Below are positions 26,269-34,908 of a stretch of 64,000 nucleotides of DNA, in pieces. The first letter of the stretch is position 1. Each line of letters starts with the position of its first letter. The notes beneath the pieces are model-generated. The model had not been told where the DNA came from. It was given only the letters and a program-made list of their open reading frames with translations, and searched no databases. The position numbers and the translations under genes were made by a program. This DNA comes from CAYLUN01 sp964386865 (GTDB taxonomy: Bacteria > Verrucomicrobiota > Kiritimatiellia > RFP12 > UBA1067): positions 132,592 to 196,591 of the forward strand of contig CAYLUN010000002.1 in NCBI GenBank assembly GCA_964386865.1, given 5' to 3'.

Positions 26269-26850
26269 ATGAAGCGTGCTTTTTCAGTGGTCATGGTTTG
26301 CGCGCTGGTTTTGGGAGTGCAGGCGCAGTCGTGGGCCAAGAAGGACAAAGCGCCGGAGAAGTCCAAAGGCTTTATCGAGGATTTCGCGGCGGCCAAGAAA
26401 GAGGCTGCCGCGTTCAAGCAGCCGATCTTCGCCTTCTTCACGGGCAGCGACTGGTGCGGCTGGTGTATGAAGCTGCGCAGCGAGGCGCTGGACACGAAAG
26501 CGTTCGAAAAGTTCGCGGCTGACAACCTGATCCTGCTCGAGGTGGATTTCCCTCAGAACAAGAAGCAGTCCGCCGCGCTTAAGAAGCAGAACGAGGAGCT
26601 GGCCGCTCAGTACAAGGTCTCTGGATACCCGGACGTGTTCCTGCTGGACGCTGAGGGCAAGGAGCTGGGCCGTACCGGCTATCAGACGGGCGGCGCCGAG
26701 GCGTACGTGGCGCATCTCAAGGAGTTGCTGGGCAAGGCTGGCATTACGGCGGTGGATAAGCCCGCGGCGGGCAAGGCGCAGTCGGCTTACGAGAAGATGA
26801 AGGCCGGGAAGGCTGACCCGGCAGCGGGCGGAGCGGCGAAGAACGAGTAG
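26269..26850 (+). CDS. Exported thioredoxin-like protein
   Basis: A 193-residue protein with signal peptide MKRAFSVVMVCALVLGVQAQ. The active site TGSDWCGWCMKLRSEAL lies near residues 58-74 (CGWC at about 63). LLEVDFPQ, YKVSGYPDVFLLD and the cis-Pro-like GYPD follow, as in DUF255/thioredoxin-7 type folds. It should reduce or isomerise disulfides in the periplasm. The C-terminus is a Lys/Ala-rich tail. AGGAGG sits before the start. It lies 19 bases after the MurC-like gene and 22 before the LpxC-like gene, so the three are probably one transcript. Confidence 0.85.
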   Translation: MKRAFSVVMVCALVLGVQAQSWAKKDKAPEKSKGFIEDFAAAKKEAAAFKQPIFAFFTGSDWCGWCMKLRSEALDTKAFEKFAADNLILLEVDFPQNKKQSAALKKQNEELAAQYKVSGYPDVFLLDAEGKELGRTGYQTGGAEAYVAHLKELLGKAGITAVDKPAAGKAQSAYEKMKAGKADPAAGGAAKNE

Positions 26851-26872
26851 TGTCTGGAGAGTGACTGAGCGT

Positions 26873-27901
26873 ATGGATTTTTCTTATCCGGTTGGCAAGG
26901 TGATGCTGGGCGAGACCCAGTCCGTGAGGCAGGCGTACGAGCGGTTTCATGCGCAGGCCGTTGATGTGGTGGACGTGTGCGAGGGCGCGACGGGCTTCTC
27001 CGACCGGCGCACGACGCTGGCGGGCGAGCGGTCGGTGACCGGCCCCGGCACCTTCTACGGCCGGGCGCAGCGCACGCTGACGTTCGGGCCGTCCCGCGAC
27101 TACGGCTGGTGGATCGACCGCACGGATCTGGCGGAGCAGCTGAAGACCCACGTGACGATCCGCAACGTGTGGACCTCGGCCCGAAACATCGTGCTGCGCA
27201 GCGGCAACCCGCACAACTACCTGCGCATGGTCGAGCACATCGTGGCGCTGCGGCTGGGCATGGGCGTGGACGACGTGGTCATCCGCGTCAACTCCGGCGA
27301 TCCGCCGCTCTTCGTCCGCAGCAGCATGGATCTCGTGGAGGCGATCGAGCAGGCGGGCGTGGTCGAGCGCCCCGAGCCCGCGCGCTACGTGACGGTCAAA
27401 GAGCCGGTGACCTTCGGGGGCGACCGCGGCGACTTCCTGACCTTCCTGCCGCCCGAGAACGGCGAGCGGAAGCTGCGCCTCGACTGCGCGGTCGACTTCA
27501 GCTCGATCATCGGCAAGCAGCGCATCGTTTTCGACGTGACGCCCAAGACCTTCAGCCACGGCGCCTTCGCGCGCACCAACGCCTCGCATTCGCAGATGAT
27601 GATGGTGCGCGCCTTCGGGTTCCTGTTCGCGGACACGCGCAACCTGGGCTACACGACGGACAACATCCTGATCCACGGCAAGAAGAAGTTCTACGGCGAG
27701 CCGCGCTTCGTCCAGGAGGGCGGAGGCAAGGCGCTGGAGCCGGTGTGGCACCGCGCCACGCTGGACCTGCTGGCGGCGATCGCGCTGATCGACACGGGCC
27801 GCTTCGTCGGACGCGTCGTGTCGTACCGCGCCGGCCACACGCTGGACGTGCGCGCGATCGGGCAGCTCTACCTGCACGACCTGCTGACGCCGCTGTCGTG
27901 A
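26873..27901 (+). CDS. Divergent LpxC-like deacetylase
   Basis: A 342-residue protein whose overall pattern follows UDP-3-O-acyl-N-acetylglucosamine deacetylase, the committed step of lipid A synthesis. SVTGPGTFYGRAQRTLTF matches the family start. NYLRMVEHIVALRLGMG holds the Glu-His pair (E121/H122; zinc ligand H79 in E. coli). WHRATLD (H293, D298) and YRAGHTLD (H322) match the remaining zinc and general-acid histidines. Oddities are a H-x4-D spacing where typical LpxC has H-x3-D, RSSM in place of DGSA, and Ala for the Thr before FGF. It may be a true but divergent LpxC or a repurposed paralogue. The ATG at 26873 is chosen because the in-frame GTG at 26861 directly abuts the GGAG box. Confidence 0.7.
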   Translation: MDFSYPVGKVMLGETQSVRQAYERFHAQAVDVVDVCEGATGFSDRRTTLAGERSVTGPGTFYGRAQRTLTFGPSRDYGWWIDRTDLAEQLKTHVTIRNVWTSARNIVLRSGNPHNYLRMVEHIVALRLGMGVDDVVIRVNSGDPPLFVRSSMDLVEAIEQAGVVERPEPARYVTVKEPVTFGGDRGDFLTFLPPENGERKLRLDCAVDFSSIIGKQRIVFDVTPKTFSHGAFARTNASHSQMMMVRAFGFLFADTRNLGYTTDNILIHGKKKFYGEPRFVQEGGGKALEPVWHRATLDLLAAIALIDTGRFVGRVVSYRAGHTLDVRAIGQLYLHDLLTPLS

Positions 27902-28442
27902 GGCTGGGCGCCGGAGGCGGAATACGGAGCAGACCTGTCCCCAGGGCGGGCAGTACGCCGTCAATCCCGTCGGACAAGATACCGCATGCTCCGCCCACGG
28001 CTCGCTGGCCGGCGCCCGCGCGCAAAGGGCCGGCCGGCCGGGCCATCAGGCGCAGGCTGTCGACGTGGATGCCGCGCCCCAAGTGGAGCGCTGACGCGTC
28101 CGCGTTCAGCCAAAAACGGGATGATAGGGCTGGACGCACGCGCGATTCGGTTGCCGGGTTCAGTACGGCGGGCGCTACGAGCCCGCCGAAAACTGCAGCG
28201 GTCGGCTCGTAGATCCGGCCGTACCGGCGCAAGCGACGTACATAACACGTCCGTGCTCGGTCTGGATACCGTCGGCTCGCCATGGCCAAGCGTGTGCGGC
28301 GGCTGCCGAACGTCAAGGGATCGGGGGGCGGGAGCGTCGAGTGAAGCGACGGCTTCGACTCAATCGATTTGTTCGACTCACTCGATTCCGTCGATGGAAA
28401 ATGGGGAATGTGGGAATCACGGGATGGACGCCCGTGCCACTA
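27902..28442. other. Intergenic stretch of 541 bases with hairpins and short repeats
   Basis: No credible gene lies between the 3' ends of the LpxC-like gene and carA. It holds a hairpin with perfect 8-base arms (28166-28173 and 28181-28188) and an imperfect 18-base tandem repeat (28354-28371 and 28372-28389). The rest is G+C-rich and unremarkable. Confidence 0.5.
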
Positions 28443-29594
28443 CTACGCGCTCAGGATCAGCTTTTTGAACTGGCTGAAGAGGTAGCGCGAGTCGTGGGGG
28501 CCGGGGGCGGCTTCGGGGTGGTACTGCACCGAGAAGACCGGCTCCTTGCGGTGACGCATGCCCTCGACGGTGCTGTCGTTGAGGTTGATGTGCGTGACCT
28601 CGACGGTGGCCTTGTCCAGCGACTCCATGTCCACCATGAAGTTGTGGTTCTGCGAGGTGATCTCGACCTTGCCGGAGGCGAGCTCCTGCACGGGGTGGTT
28701 GCAGCCGTGGTGGCCGAACTTGAGGCGGCGCGTGCGTCCGCCCAGGGCCCAGCCGAGGAGCTGGTGGCCGAGGCAGATGCCCATCATGGGGGCCTTGCCG
28801 ACGAGCGCGCGGATGTTCTCGATGGCGTAGGCGAGCGCGGCCGGGTCGGCTGGGCCGTTCGAGAGGAAGATGCCGGCGGGCTTCAGGGCGAGCACCTCGG
28901 CGGCCGGGGTTTTGGCCGGCACGACGGTGACGCGCATGCCCTGCTGGCGCAGGCGGCGCAGGATGTTGAACTTGATGCCGAAGTCGTAGGCCACGACCGG
29001 GATCTCGGCTTCGGGCAGCGGCGACTCCGCAATGCCCCAGGTGGCCGACATCGTGTCGTCGGGGTCGAAGACGTAAGGCGTCTTGGTCGAGACCTTGAAG
29101 GCGTAGTCCTGGCCGTCGAGACCCTCCCAGGCGCGGGCGCGCTTGACGCCCTCCTCGTGGGTGATGGAGCCGGTGGCGCAGAGGTAGCCCTTCGGCGTGC
29201 CCTTGTTGCGGAGCTGGATGGTAAGGGCGCGCGTGTCGATGCCCGCGAGGCCGGGCACGCCGGCGGCGATCAGGGCTTCAGCTAGCGCGTGCTGGGAGCG
29301 CCAGTTGCTCGGCTCGGTGTAGTGGTGGATGATCAGGCCCTCGGCGTGGATGCGCGCGGACTCGTAGTCCGGCGCGTTGAAGCCGGTGTTGCCGATCTCG
29401 GGGGCGGTGAGTGTGACGAGCTGGCCGGCGTAAGAGGGGTCGGTCAGGATCTCCTCGTAGCCGGGCGTGCCGGTGTTGAAGACGACTTCGCCGAGGCGGT
29501 CGACGGGCGCTCCGAAGGACCAGGCCGGGTAGACGGTGCCGTCCGCGAGGGCGAGGAAGGCTTTCTTGTCGCGCTGTTGTTGCCAGTTGTACAT
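28443..29594 (-). CDS. carA: Carbamoyl-phosphate synthase, glutaminase subunit
   Basis: A 383-residue protein. The N-terminal CPSase small-subunit domain (ALADGTVYPAWSFGAP, FNTGTPGYEEILTDPSYAGQ) is followed by a class-I glutamine amidotransferase. That domain has the nucleophile in MGICLGHQLLGWALGG, FGHHGCNHPV, and the catalytic pair in SVQYHPEAAPGPHD. It releases ammonia from glutamine and channels it to CarB to make carbamoyl phosphate for pyrimidines and arginine. It lies 60 bases downstream of carB, so the order is carB-carA, the reverse of the usual carAB. No promoter is seen in that gap, so it probably depends on the promoter upstream of carB. Confidence 0.97.
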   Translation of the reverse strand: MYNWQQQRDKKAFLALADGTVYPAWSFGAPVDRLGEVVFNTGTPGYEEILTDPSYAGQLVTLTAPEIGNTGFNAPDYESARIHAEGLIIHHYTEPSNWRSQHALAEALIAAGVPGLAGIDTRALTIQLRNKGTPKGYLCATGSITHEEGVKRARAWEGLDGQDYAFKVSTKTPYVFDPDDTMSATWGIAESPLPEAEIPVVAYDFGIKFNILRRLRQQGMRVTVVPAKTPAAEVLALKPAGIFLSNGPADPAALAYAIENIRALVGKAPMMGICLGHQLLGWALGGRTRRLKFGHHGCNHPVQELASGKVEITSQNHNFMVDMESLDKATVEVTHINLNDSTVEGMRHRKEPVFSVQYHPEAAPGPHDSRYLFSQFKKLILSA

Positions 29595-29654
29595 AAGAGT
29601 TTGGGAGGGGTTGGGGAGGTTCTCGGTTCAGCGGTTGGGGGGCGCCCGCACAGG

Positions 29655-32600
29655 TCAGGCGTTGGGGGTCGAGGGCTTGGCGGCGGACCGCACGACTTTG
29701 CGGTTGTACTCTTGGAGGGAGAGGACCTCGCAGCGCTTGAGCGTGCGCAGGCGCTTGATGCCGTCCACGGCGGACTGGAGCCCGCGCACGGTGGTGGTGA
29801 TCGGCAGGCCGCGGCGGATGGCCTCGGTGCGCATGATCACCTCGTCCTTGGCCGGCTTGGCGCCGGAGGGGACGTTGACGATCCACTGGATCTCGTTGTC
29901 GAGGATCAGGTCGAGGGCGTTAGGGCGGCCCTCGGAGATGCGGAACACGGCGCGGGCCTTGATGCCGGCCTCGCGCAGGGCCGTGGCCGTGCCGCGCGTG
30001 GCGTAGATCGCGTAGCCGAGGTCGGCCAGCTCGCGGGCCATGAAGACGGTGTCGCGCTTGTCGTGGTCGGCGACGCTGAGGAAAACGTTGCCCTCCATCG
30101 GCAGCGGGTTGCCCGCGCCGAGCTGGCTCTTGACGTAGGCCATGCCGGGGTCGTGGTCCATGCCCATGACCTCGCCGGTGGAGTGCATCTCCGGGGTGAG
30201 GAGCGCGTCGCAGCCGGGGAAGCGGTTGAAGGGCAGCACCGCCTCCTTGAAGGCGAAGTGGCGGATGGTGACCTCTTTCGTGAAGCCGAGCTGCTTGAGC
30301 GTGCTGCCGGCCATGCAGAGGGCGGCGAGGCGCGCGAGCGGCACGCCGATGGCCTTGCTGACGTAGGGCACGGTGCGCGAGGCGCGCGGGTTGACCTCGA
30401 GGATGTACACGACGTCGTTCTGCACGGCGTACTGCACGTTCATGAGGCCGATGACGTTCAGCTCTTTGGCAAGGGCGTGCGTGTAGCGCCGGATCTCGTC
30501 GCAGACGGCCGGCTTGAGGCTGCGGGGCGGGATGCTGCAGGCGCTGTCGCCCGAATGGATGCCGGCCTTTTCGACGTGCTCCATAATCGCGCCGAGCACC
30601 TGGATCTTGCCGTCCGCGATGCAGTCGACGTCCACCTCGATGGCGTCCTCGAGGAACTTGTCGATGAGGACCGGGTGGCCCTCGGAAGCGGCGAAGGCCT
30701 CCGTGACGAAGGACGCGAGCGACTCCTCGTCGTACACGATGGCCATGGCGCGGCCGCCGAGCACGAAGGAGGGGCGGACGAGCACGGGGAAGCCGATGCG
30801 GCGGGCCACGGCGAGCGCGCCCGCGTAGTCGAGCGCCGTGCCGTTGTCGGGCTGGCGCACGCCCACCTTGTCGGCGAGCTGCTTGAAGAACTCGCGGTCC
30901 TCCGCCTTCTCGATGCTCTCGGGCGAGGTGCCGATGACGGTGACGCCGTTGGCGGCGAGGGCTTTGGCGAGGTTGAGCGGGGTCTGGCCGCCGAACTGGA
31001 CGATCACGCCGTCGCAGGCCTCGCGGCGGTAGATGGCGAGCACGTCCTCGAGGGTGACGGGCTCAAAGTAGAGCTTGTCCGAGGTGTCGTAGTCGGTGGA
31101 GACCGTTTCGGGGTTGCTGTTGACCATGATCGTCTCGAAGCCGGCTTCGCGCAGGGCGTAGCAGGCGTGGACGCAGCAGTAGTCGAACTCGATGCCTTGC
31201 CCGATGCGGTTGGGGCCGCCGCCGAGGATCATGATCTTTTTCTTGGCGGACGGCGCGGAGGCCGCCCCTCCAGGGGCTGCGGCGTTGCCGAGGTCGGAGA
31301 GATCCGTGGCCGTGGACCACGTGGAGTAGAAGTACGGGGTGAAGGCCTTGAACTCCGCGGCGCAGGTGTCGACCAGGCCGTAGACCGGCGCGAGGCCAAG
31401 CGACGCGCGCGTGTTGCGCACGTCGGCTTCGGTCGAGCGCGTCAGAAAGGCGATCTGCTTGTCGGAGTAGCCGAACTCCTTGGTCTGCCGGAAGAGCGGC
31501 AGGTCGGCGGCCAGCGCGGCGAGCGAGCCCGCCTTGCGGATCTCGTCCTCGAAGGCAACGAGCTCGTGGAGCTGGTTGAGGAACCACGGGTCGACCTTGG
31601 AGATCTTGAAGATGCGATCCACGCTCCAGCCGCGCACGAAAGCCTCGTGGATGTGGAAGATGCGGATGGGGCCGGCGTGGCGCAGGGCGTTCTCGAGCGA
31701 CTCGTCGGTGAAGTGGCGGCTGACCTCGACGTCCTTGCCGTCTGCGCCGAAGCCGCCGCGGCCGATCTCGAGGGAGCGCAGGGCCTTCTGGATAGACTGC
31801 TGGAAGGTTTTGCCGATGGCCATGGTCTCGCCGACCGACTTCATGGAGGTCGTGAGGGCGGGGTTGGAGCCGGGGAACTTCTCGAAGGCGAAGCGCGGAA
31901 CCTTGGTGACCACGTAGTCGAGCGCGGGCTCGAAGCAGGCGGGGGTCTCGCGGGTGATGTCGTTGCGCAGCTCGTCGAGGGTGTAGCCGATGGCGAGCTT
32001 GGCGGCGATGCGGGCGATGGGGAAGCCGGTGGCCTTGGAGGCGAGGGCCGAGGAGCGGCTGACGCGCGGGTTCATTTCGATGACTACGAGGCGGCCGTCG
32101 GCCGGGTTGATGGCGAACTGCACGTTCGAGCCGCCGGTCTCGACGCCGATGACGCGCATGACGGCGATGGAGGCGTCGCGCAGGAGCTGGTACTCGCGGT
32201 CGGTCAGGGTCATGGCCGGCGCAACGGTGATGCTGTCGCCGGTGTGGATGCCCATGGGGTCGAAGTTCTCGATGGAGCAGATGATGGAGATGTTGTCCTT
32301 GCGGTCGCGCATGACCTCCATCTCGAACTCTTTCCAGCCGAGCACGGACTCTTCGACGAGGATCTCATGGACCGGGCTGAGGCTGATGCCGTTCGAGCAG
32401 ATGGCCTCGAACTGCTGGGCGTCGTAGGCGATGCCGCCGCCGCTGCCGCCGAGCGTGAAGGCGGGGCGGATGATGATGGGGAACTCGCCGATTTCCTTCT
32501 TGATCTTCCACGCGTCCTCGAGGGTGTGGGCGGTGCCGCTCCGGGGCACGTCAAGGCCGATCTGGATCATCGCGTCCTTGAAAAGCTGGCGGTCTTCGGC

Positions 32601-32975
32601 GCGGCGGATGACCTCGGCGTTCGCGCCGATCATTTCGACCTGGTAGCGCTCGAGGATGCCCTGATCGGACAGGTTGATGGCGAGGTTGAGGGCGGTCTGG
32701 CCGCCGAGGGTCGGCAGAATGGCGTCGGGGCGCTCGCGCCGGATGATCTCGTGCAGGATCTCGACGGTCAGAGGCTCGATGTAGGTTCGGTCCGCGAACT
32801 CCGGGTCGGTCATGATGGTGGCCGGGTTGCTGTTCACGAGAACAACCTCGTAGCCCTCCTCGCGCAGGGCCTTGCAGGCCTGGGCGCCGGAATAGTCGAA
32901 CTCGCAGGCTTGGCCGATGACGATCGGCCCCGCGCCGATGATCATGATCTTGGACAGGTCGTTTCTCTTGGGCAT
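29655..32975 (-). CDS. carB: Carbamoyl-phosphate synthase, large subunit
   Basis: A 1106-residue protein of normal length, from ATG 32975 (MPKRNDLSKIMIIGAGPIVI) with GGAG 11 bases upstream. Two homologous ATP-grasp halves are visible: the first phosphorylates bicarbonate (FDYSGAQACKALREEGYEV, SGGGIAYD), the second the carbamate (LGGGPNRIGQGIEFDYCCVH, FVLGGRAMAIVYD). The C-terminal methylglyoxal-synthase-like domain (from about residue 945, NVFLSVADHDKRD) usually binds UMP or ornithine. It acts with CarA. An in-frame extension upstream exists but would cross the -24/-12 promoter, which supports the shorter start. Confidence 0.97.
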   Translation of the reverse strand: MPKRNDLSKIMIIGAGPIVIGQACEFDYSGAQACKALREEGYEVVLVNSNPATIMTDPEFADRTYIEPLTVEILHEIIRRERPDAILPTLGGQTALNLAINLSDQGILERYQVEMIGANAEVIRRAEDRQLFKDAMIQIGLDVPRSGTAHTLEDAWKIKKEIGEFPIIIRPAFTLGGSGGGIAYDAQQFEAICSNGISLSPVHEILVEESVLGWKEFEMEVMRDRKDNISIICSIENFDPMGIHTGDSITVAPAMTLTDREYQLLRDASIAVMRVIGVETGGSNVQFAINPADGRLVVIEMNPRVSRSSALASKATGFPIARIAAKLAIGYTLDELRNDITRETPACFEPALDYVVTKVPRFAFEKFPGSNPALTTSMKSVGETMAIGKTFQQSIQKALRSLEIGRGGFGADGKDVEVSRHFTDESLENALRHAGPIRIFHIHEAFVRGWSVDRIFKISKVDPWFLNQLHELVAFEDEIRKAGSLAALAADLPLFRQTKEFGYSDKQIAFLTRSTEADVRNTRASLGLAPVYGLVDTCAAEFKAFTPYFYSTWSTATDLSDLGNAAAPGGAASAPSAKKKIMILGGGPNRIGQGIEFDYCCVHACYALREAGFETIMVNSNPETVSTDYDTSDKLYFEPVTLEDVLAIYRREACDGVIVQFGGQTPLNLAKALAANGVTVIGTSPESIEKAEDREFFKQLADKVGVRQPDNGTALDYAGALAVARRIGFPVLVRPSFVLGGRAMAIVYDEESLASFVTEAFAASEGHPVLIDKFLEDAIEVDVDCIADGKIQVLGAIMEHVEKAGIHSGDSACSIPPRSLKPAVCDEIRRYTHALAKELNVIGLMNVQYAVQNDVVYILEVNPRASRTVPYVSKAIGVPLARLAALCMAGSTLKQLGFTKEVTIRHFAFKEAVLPFNRFPGCDALLTPEMHSTGEVMGMDHDPGMAYVKSQLGAGNPLPMEGNVFLSVADHDKRDTVFMARELADLGYAIYATRGTATALREAGIKARAVFRISEGRPNALDLILDNEIQWIVNVPSGAKPAKDEVIMRTEAIRRGLPITTTVRGLQSAVDGIKRLRTLKRCEVLSLQEYNRKVVRSAAKPSTPNA

Positions 32976-33020
32976 CTTGATGGGCTCCGGTCTGGCGTGT
33001 GCGTGTACACACTTACTGTC

Positions 33021-33037
33021 AGCAGGGCGTGTGCCAA
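33021..33037 (-). promoter_or_regulatory. Sigma-54 (-24/-12) promoter of carBA
   Basis: On the minus strand TTGGCAC (33037-33031), five bases, then CTGCT (33025-33021) match the TGGCAC-N5-TTGCW consensus at 10 of 11 positions, with the GG and GC dinucleotides 12 bases apart. Transcription would start about 33010, leaving a ~35-base leader with the ribosome-binding GGAG. A NifA-like activator is encoded at 43704-45242. Confidence 0.6.
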
Positions 33038-33404
33038 GGAGGGCTCGCCGAGGAACACGCAGGGCATGGGGCGGAAACGGGTTGACATGATACAAAAACG
33101 GCATGGCGTGCGCCACCAGATTGTGCTACGCTTTTCAAGATTAACGCGCCGAGGCGCCAGGCGGGTTTTGCGTGAGAGACAAAAATGTCCGTCACGCTGA
33201 TAACGTTGTCCGTCGGCGACAATTATGTAGGCCTCCGGGCAGCCCTGTCCTGTGGCTGGCAGGCCCGACAATGGCCTCTGCGGGCGTTTCGACAATTCTG
33301 TCGCGCGGTTTGCTGCGAAAAGCGCGTGTCTGGGCGGTTTTCTATGGGGCGAACCGGCGGTACGGTAACCGGGGTGTTTTCTTGGCATGAGGAGTGCTTT
33401 TGAC
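33038..33404. promoter_or_regulatory. Divergent control region between carBA and purF
   Basis: This region holds no convincing gene but has inverted GACA/TGTC elements. TTGTC and GACAA flank seven bases at 33207-33222 (approximate). CGACA and TGTCG flank four bases at 33290-33303. A further CGACAAT lies at 33266-33272. These could be activator-binding sites for carBA or purF; no perfect TGT-N10-ACA NifA site was found. Confidence 0.35.
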
Positions 33405-34895
33405 ATGTCTATGCTTTTGACGAGCGACAAATTTGGTGAGGCTGGTCCATCCGATGCGCCGCGCGAGCACTGCGGCGTGGTGGCGGTATGCGGCGTTGAG
33501 AATGCGGCGACCGCGCTCTATAATGGCCTTTTCGCCCTGCAGCACCGCGGTCAGGAAGGCGCCGGGATGGTGGTCAGCGACGGCAAGATCATGCACTTCT
33601 GCAAGGGAATGGGGCTGGTCAGCGAGGTTTTCACGGGCGACTTCACGGAGCACCTGCCGGGCAAGATCGGGATCGGGCACGTGCGGTACTCGACGACCGG
33701 CGCCTCGCGCTCGGCCAACGTGCAGCCGTTTCTGGCCGAGTGCCGCGACGGTATGTGGGCGATCGCGCACAACGGCAACATCGTGAACGCCGGCGAACTG
33801 CGCGACCGCTACCAGAAGCAGGGCGCGATCTTCCAGACGACGACGGACAGCGAGATCCTGCTGCACCAGCTGGCCGACCCGGCCTACTTCAGCGCGCAGG
33901 ACCGCATCCGCAAGGCGCTGGTCGAGCTGCGCGGGTCGTTCGCCTTCGTGATCGCGCGGCCGAACTGCATTTACGCGGCGCGCGACCCGTGGGGCATTCG
34001 GCCGCTGTCGATCGGCAAGCTCGGGAAGGGCTACGTGGTCGCCAGCGAGACCTGCGCCTTGCGCCAGACCGGGGCCGAGTACCTGCGCGACGTCAACCCC
34101 GGCGAGCTGGTGAAGCTGGACGAAAACGGCGTCAAGAGCCTGCGCTTCGGGGACGTGCCCGTGTCGGGCTACGGACAGTGCGTGTTCGAGCACATCTATT
34201 TCGCGCGGCCCGACAGCCACGTCTTCGGGCAGAGCGTCTACCTGGTCCGCTCGGCCATCGGCCGGCGGCTGGCCGACGAGCACCCGGTGGAGGCCGACGT
34301 GGTGGTGCCGATCCCGGACAGCGGCGTGCTGGCGGCCCTCGGCTACTCGCACGGCAGCGGCATCCCCTTCGAGATGGGCTTCATCCGCAACCACTACATC
34401 GGGCGCACTTTCATCATGCCCACGCAGCGCTCGCGCAAGAGCAGCGTGGACCTCAAGCTCGCGGTCGTGCCCGAGGTGGTCGAAGGCAAGCGCGTGGTGC
34501 TGGTGGACGACTCGATCATCCGGGGCACGACGATCCAACGGCGCGTCGACATGCTGCGGCGGGCGGGGGCCAAGGAGGTGCACGTGCGCATCTCGTGCCC
34601 GCCGACGCGCCACCCCTGCTTCTTCGGCATCGACTTCCCCGAGGCCGGCGAGCTGGTCGCGACGGGACGCACCGTGGATCAGATCTGCAAGCTGTGCGGC
34701 GCGGACTCGGTGGGGTACCTGAGCATCGAGGGGCTGAAGGCGGTGCTGAATAGCCCGCAGCATTTCTGTTACGGCTGCTTCGTGGGGCGCTACGCGTGCT
34801 CGACCGATCACGTGGTCAACAAGCACGCCCTCGAGCGGAACGGGCCTGAGAATTTGGAAGACCGCCATCACCGGTATGGCGTGATGATGCAGTAG
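33405..34895 (+). CDS. purF: Amidophosphoribosyltransferase
   Basis: A 496-residue protein catalysing the first committed purine step, PRPP plus glutamine to phosphoribosylamine. The N-terminal nucleophile glutaminase has its Cys in REHCGVVAVCG after a ~20-residue propeptide that is normally removed. ALQHRGQEGAGM and IGHVRYSTTG follow. The PRPP loop is VVLVDDSIIRGTTI (about 365). Cysteines in HPCFFGIDF, CKLCGAD and CYGCFVG suggest the [4Fe-4S] type found in Bacillus-like PurF. The ATG at 33405 has GAGGAG about 10 bases upstream; ATG codons at 33387 and 33411 are in frame. It starts the plus-strand cluster and is followed 13 bases later by gltB. Confidence 0.96.
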   Translation: MSMLLTSDKFGEAGPSDAPREHCGVVAVCGVENAATALYNGLFALQHRGQEGAGMVVSDGKIMHFCKGMGLVSEVFTGDFTEHLPGKIGIGHVRYSTTGASRSANVQPFLAECRDGMWAIAHNGNIVNAGELRDRYQKQGAIFQTTTDSEILLHQLADPAYFSAQDRIRKALVELRGSFAFVIARPNCIYAARDPWGIRPLSIGKLGKGYVVASETCALRQTGAEYLRDVNPGELVKLDENGVKSLRFGDVPVSGYGQCVFEHIYFARPDSHVFGQSVYLVRSAIGRRLADEHPVEADVVVPIPDSGVLAALGYSHGSGIPFEMGFIRNHYIGRTFIMPTQRSRKSSVDLKLAVVPEVVEGKRVVLVDDSIIRGTTIQRRVDMLRRAGAKEVHVRISCPPTRHPCFFGIDFPEAGELVATGRTVDQICKLCGADSVGYLSIEGLKAVLNSPQHFCYGCFVGRYACSTDHVVNKHALERNGPENLEDRHHRYGVMMQ

Positions 34896-34908
34896 AAGTT
34901 GGACGACT

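Noticed and set aside
29289..33200. A 1303-codon open frame on plus, antisense to carA-carB
   Set aside because: It lies fully opposite two unmistakable genes and has Val/Asp/Leu-biased composition, a by-product of G+C-rich codons.
33383..33399. A second -24/-12-like sequence (TGGCAT-N5-GTGCT) just before purF
   Set aside because: It matches 9 of 11 positions, but transcription would start about 33409, after the best start codon (33405), and the match contains the ribosome-binding GGAG. Probably chance unless translation begins leaderless at 33411.
33172..33403. Two overlapping ~72-codon frames between carB and purF
   Set aside because: They overlap each other and the purF start, lack family features and occupy a likely control region.
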